The position numbers and the translations under genes are program-made. Shown here piece after piece: positions 54,048 through 62,946 of a stretch of DNA of 64,000 nucleotides. Every line of letters starts with the position of its first letter. The stretch's first letter is position 1. A model generated the notes under the pieces. It was not told the DNA's origin. It did not search any database and saw only the letters and a program-made list of their open reading frames with translations. The DNA comes from RDXT01 sp033765305 (GTDB taxonomy: Bacteria; Bacteroidota; Bacteroidia; J057). The stretch spans positions 90,729 through 154,728 of the forward strand of contig JANRID010000019.1 of NCBI GenBank assembly GCA_033765305.1, written 5' to 3'.

Positions 54048-55065
54048 CGCTGAACCGGTGTGCCCAGGTCTGATCGCCGGTGCGGACCAGCGCCAGGTAT
54101 GCGCCTGATGGCCAGGCAGAAGCATCCAGCGCCAGCGGCGGCTGGCCCGGATACAGAATGCCCGCTTTGCGGGCAATGTCCTTGCCTTCGCTATTGCGGA
54201 TCACGACGGCCACCGGCGTACGATCCTGAATCCAGTATGCCAGCTTCAGGGTGTCGGCAGCCTGCAGCTGGTTCGATATCAGGCTGATACGCGGAACAAA
54301 CAGGGACACGGTATCGGAATGCACCAGGGTGTCGGGGTGCACATACACCGCCATGCGGTAGCGGTTCCAGCCGGGGCGGAGCGCCGTTTCCTCCCAGGCA
54401 TCCACCGGCAGGATACGGGCCTCGGCGCCGCCGCGCCGGGGAAACTGAGCTGCGGTATGGCGGCTGCCGTCGGGCATCAGGCGCTCGATGAGCACAGCAG
54501 CATCCTGATACGCAGGCGCAAGCCGCCAGCGGAGGCGCAGGGTATCGGCCTCGCGCGAGCCGGTGAAGGCGCGGATCACCGGATCGGGCTGGACGGGGGC
54601 GGCAGGCAGATTCTGCACCACCGGCGGCGGCAGCTCTACGGCACAGTCGCCGGTGGCAAAGGTGGTTTTCAGCGGCAAAAACCCGAAGCCGCGGTCGTCT
54701 GCAAGGCCGGCAGTGACTTCGACGGTGTACAGGGTGCGCGCAGCAAGGGGCACCGCAGGCACGATGCGGATCTGGCGGGTCACCGGATGGTAGCTGAGGC
54801 CTGCCCGGATGGGCTTGCGGGGCTGGTCGCTGGGATAGATCAGGATGCTGCGGTCGGTGAGGGTAGCCGGATCGGGCTGGCTTGCTTCGGAGAGGGTATA
54901 AAAGGTCTTGAGGATGATTTCAGTCTGGCAGGAATTGCCGGTGGAGCCATCCTGCGGCAGGACCACGTTGGCAAAGGGATGCTGCGCGTGCGCTGCCGGA
55001 GCAGGCAGCAGCAGGATGCCCAGCAGACAGGCTGCAAGGCGGGCAGCAGGCAGCAGACGGTTCAT
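54037..55065 (-). CDS. secreted SbsA Ig-like protein with T9SS sorting domain
   Basis: The 342-residue protein has a signal peptide ending at AHAQ, a bacterial Ig-like (SbsA/Big_5-type) domain (about 35-145) containing RTLYTVEVTAGLADDRGFGF, a middle beta region, and a C-terminal segment (SAWPSGAYLALVRTGDQ to FSVRR). The last segment matches the final strands of a type A T9SS sorting domain. It is predicted to be exported across the outer membrane. No enzymatic motif is seen. The frame stays open upstream of 55065 only as the antisense of the ABC transporter gene. Confidence 0.82.
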   Translation of the reverse strand: MNRLLPAARLAACLLGILLLPAPAAHAQHPFANVVLPQDGSTGNSCQTEIILKTFYTLSEASQPDPATLTDRSILIYPSDQPRKPIRAGLSYHPVTRQIRIVPAVPLAARTLYTVEVTAGLADDRGFGFLPLKTTFATGDCAVELPPPVVQNLPAAPVQPDPVIRAFTGSREADTLRLRWRLAPAYQDAAVLIERLMPDGSRHTAAQFPRRGGAEARILPVDAWEETALRPGWNRYRMAVYVHPDTLVHSDTVSLFVPRISLISNQLQAADTLKLAYWIQDRTPVAVVIRNSEGKDIARKAGILYPGQPPLALDASAWPSGAYLALVRTGDQTWAHRFSVRR

Positions 55066-55170
55066 GGAGGACTTGTGCGCAGGGATAGGATGCCGGAAAC
55101 AGCAGGGTGAAGATAGGCAAAAAATGCGCATCCGGCAACCGGAGCCCGGCTGCTGCGTACAGAAGGCTGC

Positions 55171-57027
55171 ATGGCTATCTTTTCCCGGATCTTCCGCGAG
55201 ACCGCGCGCGACCAGCGCTACGGCGGGGAGCTTTCCCTGCGCGACAGTTTCCGCGCACTGCGGCACGTGCCGCCCTTTCTCCGCATGGTATGGCAGACCC
55301 ATCCGGCTATGGCCCTGGGCAATCTGCTGCTGCGCGCCGTATCGGCCGTGCTGCCGCTGCTGCTGCTGTACGTAGGCAAGCTGATCATCGACGAGGTGAT
55401 CCGGCTGAGCGGCGCGCCGGGGGCAGACCGCAGCAGCCTGACGACCCTCATTGCCGTGGAGCTGGGCCTGGGGCTGCTGACCGCCCTGACCGGGCGGGCC
55501 ATCTCGCTGCTGGACGCACTGCTCGGAGATTTGTTCAGCAACCGCACCTCGGTGCGCATGATCGAGCATGCCGCGCTGCTGGATCTGCCGCAGTTTGAGG
55601 ATGCAGCGTTCTACGACAAGCTGGAGCGTGCCCGACAGCAGTCCGTATCGCGGGTCGTGCTGCTTTCGCAGGTCTTTTCGCAGATCCAGGACCTCGTGAC
55701 CCTGCTGGCGCTGGGCGCAGGCCTGGCGGTGTTCAACCCCTGGCTGATCCTGCTGCTGGTGGTGGCCGTGATTCCGGCCTTTCTGAGCGAGCTGCATTTC
55801 AACCAGCACTCGTATTCGCTTTCCCGGAGCTGGACCCCCGAGCGGCGGGAGCTGGACTACATCCGCTACCTGGGCGCCAGCCATCAGAATGCCAAGGAGA
55901 TCAAGATCTGGGGCCTGGCGGGCTTTCTCCGCGACCGGTTTGATGCCCTTTCGCACCGCTATTACCTCGAAAACCGACGGCTGGCCATCCGCCGCTCCGG
56001 CTGGGGGTTTCTGTTCAGCAGCGCCGGCGAGGCCGGGTATTACGTAGCGTATGCCGTGATTGCCTTCCGGACGGTGGAAGGGGCCCTCAGCATCGGCGAT
56101 CTGACCTTTCTGGCAGGCTCCTTTGCCCGGATGCGCGGCCTGCTGCAGGGCTTTCTGTCGCGGTTTTCCGCCATTGCCCAAAGTTCCCTCTACCTCCAGG
56201 ACCTGTTCGACTTTTTCGACGTGCAGCCGGAGATCCGCACGCCGGAGCAGCCCCTGCCCTTTCCCAATCCCATCCGCGAAGGCTTTGTGTTCGAGCAGGT
56301 GAGCTTCAAATACCCCAAGCGCGACAGCTACGCCGTGCGCAACCTGTCCTTCCACCTCCGGCCCGGCGAAAAGCTGGCCCTTGTGGGGGAAAACGGAGCG
56401 GGCAAAACAACCCTGGTCAAGCTGCTGGCGCGGCTCTACGATCCCAGCGAAGGGCGCATCCTGCTCGACGGACATGATCTGCGCCACTACAGCCTCGACG
56501 AGCTGCGTGCCTCGATCGGGGTGATTTTTCAGGATTATGTGCGCTACGAGCTGACCGCCGGGGAAAATATTGCCATCGGCAACATCGGGCAGCGGGAGGA
56601 TCAGGCGGCGATCGAATCGGCTGCGGTGCAGAGCCTCGCGCAGAGCGTGATCGATACCCTGCCGAAAGGCTATGGGCAGATGCTGGGCCGGCGCTTCGAC
56701 GGCGGCGTGGAGCTTTCCGGGGGGCAGTGGCAGAAGATCGCCCTCGGGCGCGCCTACATGCGCGAGGCCCAGGTGATGATCCTCGACGAGCCGACCTCGG
56801 CCCTCGATGCGCGGGCTGAGTACGAGGTCTTCCGGCGCTTTGCCGAGCTGACGGGCGGGCGCAGCTCCATCATCATTTCGCACCGCTTCTCGACCGTGCG
56901 CATGGCAGACCGCATTCTGGTGCTGCGCAACGGAAGCCTGGAGGAAATCGGCTCCCACGAGGAGCTGCTGGAGCACAACGGGCTGTATGCGGAGCTGTTC
57001 CGGCTCCAGGCGCAGGGCTACCGCTGA
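55171..57027 (+). CDS. ABC transporter, fused permease and ATPase (exporter type)
   Basis: The 618-residue protein has an ABC type 1 transmembrane domain (about 40-340, several membrane helices) and an ATPase domain. The ATPase motifs are Walker A GENGAGKTT, Q-loop in IFQDYVRYELT, signature LSGGQWQK, Walker B VMILDEPTSALD and switch SHRFSTVRMADR. It is a half-transporter exporter expected to act as a homodimer. The ELTAGENIAIG segment resembles peptide and lantibiotic-type exporters, but there is no peptidase domain or precursor gene nearby, so the cargo is unknown. Confidence 0.93.
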   Translation: MAIFSRIFRETARDQRYGGELSLRDSFRALRHVPPFLRMVWQTHPAMALGNLLLRAVSAVLPLLLLYVGKLIIDEVIRLSGAPGADRSSLTTLIAVELGLGLLTALTGRAISLLDALLGDLFSNRTSVRMIEHAALLDLPQFEDAAFYDKLERARQQSVSRVVLLSQVFSQIQDLVTLLALGAGLAVFNPWLILLLVVAVIPAFLSELHFNQHSYSLSRSWTPERRELDYIRYLGASHQNAKEIKIWGLAGFLRDRFDALSHRYYLENRRLAIRRSGWGFLFSSAGEAGYYVAYAVIAFRTVEGALSIGDLTFLAGSFARMRGLLQGFLSRFSAIAQSSLYLQDLFDFFDVQPEIRTPEQPLPFPNPIREGFVFEQVSFKYPKRDSYAVRNLSFHLRPGEKLALVGENGAGKTTLVKLLARLYDPSEGRILLDGHDLRHYSLDELRASIGVIFQDYVRYELTAGENIAIGNIGQREDQAAIESAAVQSLAQSVIDTLPKGYGQMLGRRFDGGVELSGGQWQKIALGRAYMREAQVMILDEPTSALDARAEYEVFRRFAELTGGRSSIIISHRFSTVRMADRILVLRNGSLEEIGSHEELLEHNGLYAELFRLQAQGYR

Positions 57028-57057
57028 GAATCTGTGACAGGTTGTGTCAATACTTGA

Positions 57058-57084
57058 CCCAAAACGGAACTTCTCCGTTTTGGG
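57058..57084 (+). terminator. hairpin after the ABC transporter gene
   Basis: A perfect 11-bp stem (CCCAAAACGGA, 57058-57068, with 57074-57084) with loop ACTTC lies 30 bases after the stop. There is no T-run after it, so it may stabilise the 3' end rather than terminate. The rest of the gap to 57228 shows nothing else clear. Confidence 0.55.
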
Positions 57085-57228
57085 GGCGTATAGTTGTGTA
57101 ACTTAGCTTCCTCAGTAGTATTCGTGACGAAATTGTGGTTCTGTGCAGCTGTTTGCGCAGCGGCACTGCTCTTTTGTGCCTGATGAAAGGGTTCCTTGCT
57201 TGTTCCACTCCTCAACCCAGCACTACCG

Positions 57229-57447
57229 ATGGAAGTTATCTTCATTTCAGCCGTCATCTACTTCCTGCTGCGCGGGCTCGTGTTCACCATCGACCCGCCG
57301 CCAGCCGAAGAGAAAAAGAAAGACAGCAAGTGCAAAAACTGCGGGACCACCATCCCGCCGGATGAAGAGCTGTGTTTCTACTGCGAGATCATCGATGTCC
57401 GCCAAAAAAAGCGGGATGAGAAGCAGAAAGCTGCCGCGAAGGCGTAA
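57229..57447 (+). CDS. small membrane protein with zinc-ribbon
   Basis: The 72-residue protein has one N-terminal membrane helix (EVIFISAVIYFLLRGLVF), a proline-lysine linker, a CxxC-x(11)-CxxC zinc ribbon (CKNCG ... CFYCE) and a charged C-terminal helix. The family is not recognised beyond the generic zinc-ribbon pattern. The ATG at 57229 starts directly at the helix; an upstream TTG-type extension adds no signal. A hairpin terminator follows 63 bases later, so it is probably transcribed alone. Confidence 0.72.
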   Translation: MEVIFISAVIYFLLRGLVFTIDPPPAEEKKKDSKCKNCGTTIPPDEELCFYCEIIDVRQKKRDEKQKAAAKA

Positions 57448-57510
57448 CGTTCAGGCATAGAAAATTCCAACTGATGCAGAATTTGATGTAAGTTCCGGGC
57501 CGGATCATTG

Positions 57511-57538
57511 GAAAAATCGGGGCTTTGCCCCATTTTTC
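57511..57538 (+). terminator. terminator of the zinc-ribbon gene
   Basis: GAAAAAT-C-GGGGC pairs with GCCCC-ATTTTTC across loop TTT (57511-57538), a 12-bp stem with one bulge and a T-rich 3' arm. Confidence 0.75.
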
Positions 57539-57570
57539 AGGTCTGATATTTCGCATCAAGATCTGAAATC

Positions 57571-59076
57571 ATGGCTGACTGGCTGTTTCCCGCACGTAAG
57601 AAATTCATCCTGTTCAGCATGTGGTGGCTGGCTGCCAGCTCCGCAGCGGTACCCCTGCGGGCGGGCGGCGACTGCGGCACGGCGACCTCGGTGTTCGTGT
57701 CGCCGGCGGCCGCCGCGTATACCTGCACCCTGCCGGCTGCCTATACCTTTTCCGGCGCCAGCGGCGTCGCCTACAGCGGCGTGGCGGCAGGATGCGCCGC
57801 CGGCAGCGCCCAGGAAGCCTGGTTCCGCTTCGACCCCGCCGACCCCAACAGCCCAGCCTGGCAGCACAGCATTCAGTTCGAGGTCTCGTTTAATCTGGCC
57901 GCAGGCAGCGAGATCAAGTATTACCTGCTCTATTCCGACTGCCGCGACAACGGCTTCGGCAATCCCTGCACCTGGGTCAACCCCAACACCCCGCCGTTTA
58001 CCCCGCGCATCGCCGGCTGCTGGAACGTGCCTGCGGGCGCCAGCAATATGCCGGTGCTCACGGCGGAAGGCCTGGACGGCGAAGGCACCTATTTTCTGAA
58101 GCTCGAACGGGTGTCCGGGGCCGGCGGCTCTATCCAGATCTGCGCCAAGGAACTCGCCGCGCCGGCGCCGCCGCCGGCCAACGACCGCTGTGCCGATGCC
58201 ATCGCGCTCATCCCCGGCGCGGGGGTGGATCCGGGCGCCGCCGCCGGCGGCTCCGGCAACTGGGGCGATGCCGTTTCCGGCTCTACCCTGTACGCAACCA
58301 AGGAGCGCCGCACCGACGAATGCGCCGGCTTCAACACGGAGGACCATTTTTTTACCACCAATTTCCTGGGCGACTGCTACTCCAACCGCAGCCTCGGCGA
58401 TCTGGTCAATCCCATCACCAATACCAAAATCGGCCAGGCGGTCCGCTACCTCGACAACAGCGTGTACTACACCTTCACCAAGCCGGCCGGCGACCCCGAA
58501 ACCGGCTGGTACTTGCACCTGGGCGATCTCAACTGCGCAACCGCCTATGCGCCCGATTCGGTCGAGATCCTGGTCGCACGCAGGCTGGACTGCGGCGATG
58601 CCGCCAATACCCTGATCCTCTCCAGCGCCGCCGCCGGCGCCACCGCGCTCTTCCCCGGTTCCGACATGGCCCTGGGGCCGCTGACGCTCAAAGCCGATAC
58701 CCTGTACGGCATCATCCTCGACGGCGTCATGGGCTCAGGCTGCGATTTCCGCCTGCTGCTGACGCGCAGCGGCGCCGTAAGCCCCGTGCTGGAGGCGGCT
58801 ATTCCGATGCCGCCGGCCCCGGAGCCCCGCGCAGCCCTGTACGGCGCCCATCTGGGCGGTGGCGCCTGGGAATTCCGCTGGCAGCAGGCTCAGTCAGGCC
58901 CTGTGCAGTGGACAGTCCGCGACCTGGGCGGACGCATTGTGTACGCACAGACGGCATGGAGCCCGGAAGGGGCTGCCCGTCAGGCGGTATCGCTGGCCGG
59001 CCTCGCGCCGGGGCTCTACCTCGTGCAGCAGCACCATGCAGGCGGCGCAGCCCGGCTGCGGATTTTGCTGCCCTGA
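57571..59076 (+). CDS. large cysteine-rich secreted protein with T9SS sorting domain
   Basis: The 501-residue product has an export signal (about residues 10-30, FILFSMWWLAASSAAVPLRAG), then two beta-rich modules with many cysteines (DCGTATS, CAAGSAQEAWFRFD, SDCRDNGFGNPCTW, ANDRCADAIAL). These resemble the secreted choice-of-anchor type domains common in this phylum. The last 80 residues (VRDLGGRIVYAQTAW to the C-terminal RILLP) form a T9SS type A sorting domain. The cysteines suggest disulfides formed outside the cytoplasm. No catalytic motif was seen; an adhesin-like role is only a guess. Confidence 0.82.
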   Translation: MADWLFPARKKFILFSMWWLAASSAAVPLRAGGDCGTATSVFVSPAAAAYTCTLPAAYTFSGASGVAYSGVAAGCAAGSAQEAWFRFDPADPNSPAWQHSIQFEVSFNLAAGSEIKYYLLYSDCRDNGFGNPCTWVNPNTPPFTPRIAGCWNVPAGASNMPVLTAEGLDGEGTYFLKLERVSGAGGSIQICAKELAAPAPPPANDRCADAIALIPGAGVDPGAAAGGSGNWGDAVSGSTLYATKERRTDECAGFNTEDHFFTTNFLGDCYSNRSLGDLVNPITNTKIGQAVRYLDNSVYYTFTKPAGDPETGWYLHLGDLNCATAYAPDSVEILVARRLDCGDAANTLILSSAAAGATALFPGSDMALGPLTLKADTLYGIILDGVMGSGCDFRLLLTRSGAVSPVLEAAIPMPPAPEPRAALYGAHLGGGAWEFRWQQAQSGPVQWTVRDLGGRIVYAQTAWSPEGAARQAVSLAGLAPGLYLVQQHHAGGAARLRILLP

Positions 59077-59085
59077 GCCCCGCTT

Positions 59086-59115
59086 TTTGGGTTCTGTGAA
59101 AAGGTCGTACCTTTG
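59086..59115 (+). promoter_or_regulatory. promoter of fabH
   Basis: TTTG (59086-59089) is followed after 18 bases by TACCTTTG (59108-59115), an exact -7 match. The ATG at 59155 lies 39 bases further on. The upstream TTG at 59113 is part of the -7 element and is not the start. Confidence 0.6.
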
Positions 59116-59154
59116 AGTGCGCATGCTGCGCATCTACTACTCATTTGTACGCGT

Positions 59155-60159
59155 ATGTTCCGTGCCAAACTTGCTGCACTGGGGTATTATGTCCCGGAGA
59201 ATGTGGTCACCAACGATGACCTCGCCAAACGCATGACCACCTCCGACGAGTGGATCCGCGAGCGTTCGGGTATTCAGGAGCGCCGGTATTTCACGCCGGG
59301 CAAGGACACGGCGGCCAATATGGGCGCCCGCGCGGCCCGCATGGCCCTGGAGCGGGCAGGCATGACCGCCGAGGATCTCGATATGATCATCTTCGCCACG
59401 CTGAACCCGGATTATATGTTCCCTGGCTCCGGCGTGCTGCTCCAGCGCGAGCTGGGCATCACCAGCAAAGGCATTCCCGCGCTGGACATCCGCACCCAAT
59501 GCTCCGGCTTCATCTACGGACTTTCGATCGCCGATCAGTTCATCCGGACCGGCATGTACCGCAATGTGCTGCTGGTAGGCGCTGAAATCCACTCTTCCGG
59601 CCTCGATTTTTCCGACGAAGGCCGCGATGTCACGGTGCTGTTCGGCGATGGCGCCGGGGCGGCCCTCATCACCCGCAGCGACAATCCCGATCAGGGCATT
59701 CTGACGACGCACCTGCATTCCGACGGCGAGCACGCCGAAGCGCTGGCAGTGCTGGCGCCCTCCGGCCATGCGGCACGCCATATTACGCATGACATGATCG
59801 ACAACCGGAGCATCTATCCGGTGATGAACGGGCGCTACGTGTTCAAATTTGCGGTGGAGAAATTTCCCGAAGTCATCCACGAAGCCCTGCAGGCCACCGG
59901 CTACAGCCCGGAAGATGTGGACCTCTTCGTTCCCCACCAGGCCAACCTCCGCATCGCCGAGGCCGTGCGCATGCGCATGGGCTGGCCGGAGGAGAAGGTG
60001 CACAACAACATCATGAAATACGGCAATACGACTGCCGCTTCGATTCCCATTGCGCTCAACGAAGCCTGGGAGCTGGGCAAAGTGAAGGAGGGCGACCTGG
60101 TCTGCCTGGCGGCCTTCGGCAGCGGCTTTACCTGGGCATCGGCGCTGATCCGCTGGTAA
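59155..60159 (+). CDS. fabH: 3-oxoacyl-ACP synthase III (KAS III)
   Basis: The 334-residue protein has the FabH catalytic triad Cys116 (TQCSGFIYG), His261 (PHQANLRI) and Asn291 (YGNTTAAS), with the family motifs SDEWIRERSGIQERR and FGDGAGAAL. It condenses an acyl-CoA with malonyl-ACP to start fatty acid synthesis, probably with branched primers in this phylum. It is not in a fab operon here; the next gene is convergent. This may be one of several FabH paralogues. Confidence 0.95.
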   Translation: MFRAKLAALGYYVPENVVTNDDLAKRMTTSDEWIRERSGIQERRYFTPGKDTAANMGARAARMALERAGMTAEDLDMIIFATLNPDYMFPGSGVLLQRELGITSKGIPALDIRTQCSGFIYGLSIADQFIRTGMYRNVLLVGAEIHSSGLDFSDEGRDVTVLFGDGAGAALITRSDNPDQGILTTHLHSDGEHAEALAVLAPSGHAARHITHDMIDNRSIYPVMNGRYVFKFAVEKFPEVIHEALQATGYSPEDVDLFVPHQANLRIAEAVRMRMGWPEEKVHNNIMKYGNTTAASIPIALNEAWELGKVKEGDLVCLAAFGSGFTWASALIRW

Positions 60160-60179
60160 TCGCCTGCCGTTCCGGATGG

Positions 60180-60213
60180 GATGCGCCGCCTGGCCTGTGC
60201 CGGGCGGCGCATC
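60180..60213. terminator. hairpin between the converging fabH and META-like genes
   Basis: GATGCGCCGCC (60180-60190) pairs with GGCGGCGCATC (60203-60213), with an inner GGC/GCC stem and loop CTGT. It is only 20 bases from the fabH stop and 3 bases from the converging stop, so it can serve both, although no T-run is present. Confidence 0.65.
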
Positions 60214-60216
60214 TGC

Positions 60217-60636
60217 TTACCGGCAGCCGGGCGTGGCGCAGCGGCGGAAGGTGAGGGTTTCGCCGCCGGCCTGCAGGATCAGCCGGCCATTCCGGAGCTG
60301 ATACCGGTCTGCGGCATCCAGGATGCGCAGCATATCCTCCGCAAACTGGCTGTCGCAGCAGGCCTTCGAGCAGCCGGGGGTGGTGAAGTCGATGCGGGAA
60401 CCGCCGCCGAGGCTGAACACGCTGTTGCAGGTGTTGACGTCGAGTTCGATGCTCCAGATGTCCCCGTCGCCGAATTCAAGCAGGTAGGCGCCTACCGCCG
60501 ATCGGGTGGAGACGGCATCCTCGATCGAGACGGCAAGCCAGCGGGTGCCGGCCAGGGAACTGGAAGCGATCCGCTCGCAGCTGACGCCTGCGGCCAGGAT
60601 CAGCGCGGCCAGGATGCTGAATGATGCAGATTTCAT
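60217..60636 (-). CDS. small cysteine-rich lipoprotein, META/HslJ-like
   Basis: The 139-residue protein has a lipoprotein signal peptide with lipobox AGVSC, then SLAGTRWLAVSIEDA, the start of a META-like domain. Five more cysteines follow. The HslJ/META family is a small outer-membrane-associated beta fold, so a comparable location is expected, but the similarity is short and could be coincidental. The ATG at 60636 is chosen because the signal peptide starts there. Confidence 0.7.
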   Translation of the reverse strand: MKSASFSILAALILAAGVSCERIASSSLAGTRWLAVSIEDAVSTRSAVGAYLLEFGDGDIWSIELDVNTCNSVFSLGGGSRIDFTTPGCSKACCDSQFAEDMLRILDAADRYQLRNGRLILQAGGETLTFRRCATPGCR

Positions 60637-60721
60637 ATGGCAGAAATACAAATTGCGGGAAGCTCCCGCTCCCCGCAACCAATATCGACAAAATATCCAA
60701 CCCATTTGGAGCAAAGCTCCG

Positions 60722-62035
60722 TTATTCCACGACTACGGGGATATGGCTGATCTGGCGGATGTTGTTCACGTCCGAATAATCGTACTGATACAGACCATCG
60801 GCGCCGATCATCAGCAGGATGTTGTAGAGCGGGATCACATCGAATGCCTGGATGTTCTGGAAATGAGCCAGCTGATTCGAAGTGATCTTGCTCACGTCGG
60901 TGGCGTCGTACACCTTCAGGCCTTCGGTGCCGTCGCAGATGAAGAGCACATTGTCGCGGATGCCCAGGCCGTGCGGATTGAACATCGGGTACACATACTC
61001 CAGACGGGGGCTGGCGAGGTTTTCGATGTTCACCACTTCAAGCTGGTTGGTAAAGCCGCCGCACTCGGTGCCGTTGCGCAGGGTCACGAAGGCGTAGTTG
61101 CCTTCCACGACCACGGGATCGCAGCTGTTGGCATGCTGGAAGCTGGAGACGAACGTGGGCTGCTCGGGATTCTCGACCGAGTAAATGAGCATGCCGGTGG
61201 TCGTGCCGATGAAGAGGTGCTGGCCGCGGGGGAAGATGGTCTCGATGCCCCAGCCGATGCTCTGGGCATTGCCTTGCACCGGTGCGTCGGGGTTGCTGAT
61301 GTTGACCGGGATCAGCTGGGACGTGGTGACCATGTAGAGGTAGTCGCCTACCACTGCGAAGCGGGCCATCGAGCCGGAGAGGCCGGTGGAAAGCTCGCTA
61401 TTGCCGGAGGTGGGGGTGAAGTTGGAGTTTGAAGCGAACTGGCCTACGCCCGAGGCGGATACGTCGCTCATGCTGAACACGTTGCGCTCAAAAAACACCC
61501 AAGGCATGGGGTTGGCGCAGTCCCATTCTTCGGTCACTTCCGTTTCCACCCAGTCCACGGCGATGCCGAGGTTGGGATCTGCCCAGAGGCCGGGGTGCCA
61601 GTCGCCGAAGGAGAAGACATTCTCCATGCGGCCGATCTCGCGGGCCTGTGCGGGGTTGGTCACATCGATGACCACCTGGTCCATGTAGCTGTCGGCGTAG
61701 AGCTTGTTGCCGACCATGGCGATATCGTGGTTGCCTGGCACTGCGATGAATGCGACGGGCTGGGGATTGGCGGGGTCCTGGTTGTTGATGACGTGGATCC
61801 CTTCATTCACTTCGCTGATGTAGATGTAGGCGTCCTTGAAGTAAATCTTGCCGGGCTGTTCGAGCGCGCGGGCGGCTTCAGGCTTGACCGCGCTGCGGAT
61901 CTCTTCGTAGCTTTTGTACACAGGCTGATAGGTCACGTAGGTAACCGTCTGCTTGCAGGTGTCTTTCAGACATCCGGAGAGCAGCATGGCCGTTGCGGCC
62001 AGCAGGAGGGGCGTAAAAGCGGTTCGTAGATTCAT
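60722..62035 (-). CDS. LVIVD repeat lipoprotein
   Basis: The 437-residue protein has a lipoprotein signal (lipobox LLSGC) and repeated segments of the LVIVD type (IYISEVNEGIHVINNQDPANP, VVIDVTNPAQAREIG, LMIYSVENPEQPTFVSSF, KVYDATDVSKITS). These build a beta-propeller-like fold. Such proteins are frequent in marine Bacteroidota and are exported to the envelope; the function is unknown. A promoter-like AATCTTTG lies upstream on the minus strand. Divergent from the YggS gene. Confidence 0.87.
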   Translation of the reverse strand: MNLRTAFTPLLLAATAMLLSGCLKDTCKQTVTYVTYQPVYKSYEEIRSAVKPEAARALEQPGKIYFKDAYIYISEVNEGIHVINNQDPANPQPVAFIAVPGNHDIAMVGNKLYADSYMDQVVIDVTNPAQAREIGRMENVFSFGDWHPGLWADPNLGIAVDWVETEVTEEWDCANPMPWVFFERNVFSMSDVSASGVGQFASNSNFTPTSGNSELSTGLSGSMARFAVVGDYLYMVTTSQLIPVNISNPDAPVQGNAQSIGWGIETIFPRGQHLFIGTTTGMLIYSVENPEQPTFVSSFQHANSCDPVVVEGNYAFVTLRNGTECGGFTNQLEVVNIENLASPRLEYVYPMFNPHGLGIRDNVLFICDGTEGLKVYDATDVSKITSNQLAHFQNIQAFDVIPLYNILLMIGADGLYQYDYSDVNNIRQISHIPVVVE

Positions 62036-62093
62036 AACCGGAAGCGTTATTTTCCTTATGACGGGTGAAGGTCCGGATTCGCTGCGCAATCCG

Positions 62094-62101
62094 CAAAGAT
62101 T
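62094..62101 (-). promoter_or_regulatory. candidate -7 element of the LVIVD lipoprotein gene
   Basis: The minus strand reads AATCTTTG, one mismatch from TAnnTTTG, 58 bases before the ATG at 62035. Confidence 0.4.
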
Positions 62102-62135
62102 TTTGTCAGGCGCTGCGCGGCAGCGGCAGGAAGCG

Positions 62136-62143
62136 TACCTTTG
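62136..62143 (+). promoter_or_regulatory. -7 promoter element of the YggS-family gene
   Basis: TACCTTTG matches the consensus exactly and ends 21 bases before the ATG at 62165. The in-frame TTG at 62141 lies within it and is excluded as a start. Confidence 0.6.
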
Positions 62144-62164
62144 CCGCAGCAAAATGGTCCTGCC

Positions 62165-62845
62165 ATGCCTGTAGCCGAGCATCTGGAGGCGGTGCGCCGC
62201 CGCATAGCCGAAGCGGCGCAAGCCGCCGGGCGCGATCCCGGATCGGTGCGCCTGATCGCCGTATCCAAAACCAAGCCTGTGGAGCAGATCGCGGAGGCCG
62301 CTGCGGCCGGTCAGCTGGATTTCGGCGAAAACCGCGTCCAGGAACTGCAATCCAAGCATCCTGCGCTGCCGCACCTGCACTGGCACCTCATCGGCACCCT
62401 CCAGCGCAACAAGGTCAAATACATCGCGCCCTACATCCGCCTGATTCATTCCGTAGATTCTGCCGGGCTGCTGGCCGAGATCAGCAGGCAGGCCGGGAAA
62501 TGCGGGCGCGAAATCGATTGCCTGCTGCAGATTCACATTTCAGATGAGGAAACCAAGGCCGGCATGACGCCCGAAGAAGCCCGCAGCATCCTGGAGCAGA
62601 TGGATGCCTTTCCGGATGTGCGGATCTGCGGCCTGATGGGCATGGCCGCCCTGACGGACGATGCCTCGCTGATCCGCAGCCAGTTTGCCGGGCTGCGTCA
62701 GCTGCGCGATGCGCTGACGGGCATCGTGCATCCCCGCATCGCGATGGAGGAGCTTTCGATGGGCATGTCGGGCGATTTCGGGATTGCCATCGAGGAAGGC
62801 GCCACGATGGTGCGCATCGGCAGCGCGGTGTTCGGCGAACGCTGA
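62165..62845 (+). CDS. YggS-family pyridoxal phosphate-binding protein (PLPHP)
   Basis: The 226-residue TIM-barrel protein has the PLP-lysine context LIAVSKTKP, the FGENRVQELQSK segment, HLIGTLQRNKVKY and the C-terminal ELSMGMSGDFGIAIEEGATMVRIGSAVFG phosphate-binding region. Family members keep PLP homeostasis and have no established catalytic activity. It stands alone, not linked to cell division genes as in some bacteria. Confidence 0.94.
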   Translation: MPVAEHLEAVRRRIAEAAQAAGRDPGSVRLIAVSKTKPVEQIAEAAAAGQLDFGENRVQELQSKHPALPHLHWHLIGTLQRNKVKYIAPYIRLIHSVDSAGLLAEISRQAGKCGREIDCLLQIHISDEETKAGMTPEEARSILEQMDAFPDVRICGLMGMAALTDDASLIRSQFAGLRQLRDALTGIVHPRIAMEELSMGMSGDFGIAIEEGATMVRIGSAVFGER

Positions 62846-62946
62846 GCCGGCGTCATTTTTTTTCCGGATACGGTTAAACCCCCGGCAGCGGGGGCGGTCT
62901 ATGTGCTGTGTTTCGCAAGCGAGACAAACCAACACCGCAACATTCA

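Noticed and set aside
55066..56976. Upstream extension of the Ig-like T9SS protein
   Set aside because: It is antisense to the ABC transporter; the real start at 55065 has a clean signal peptide.
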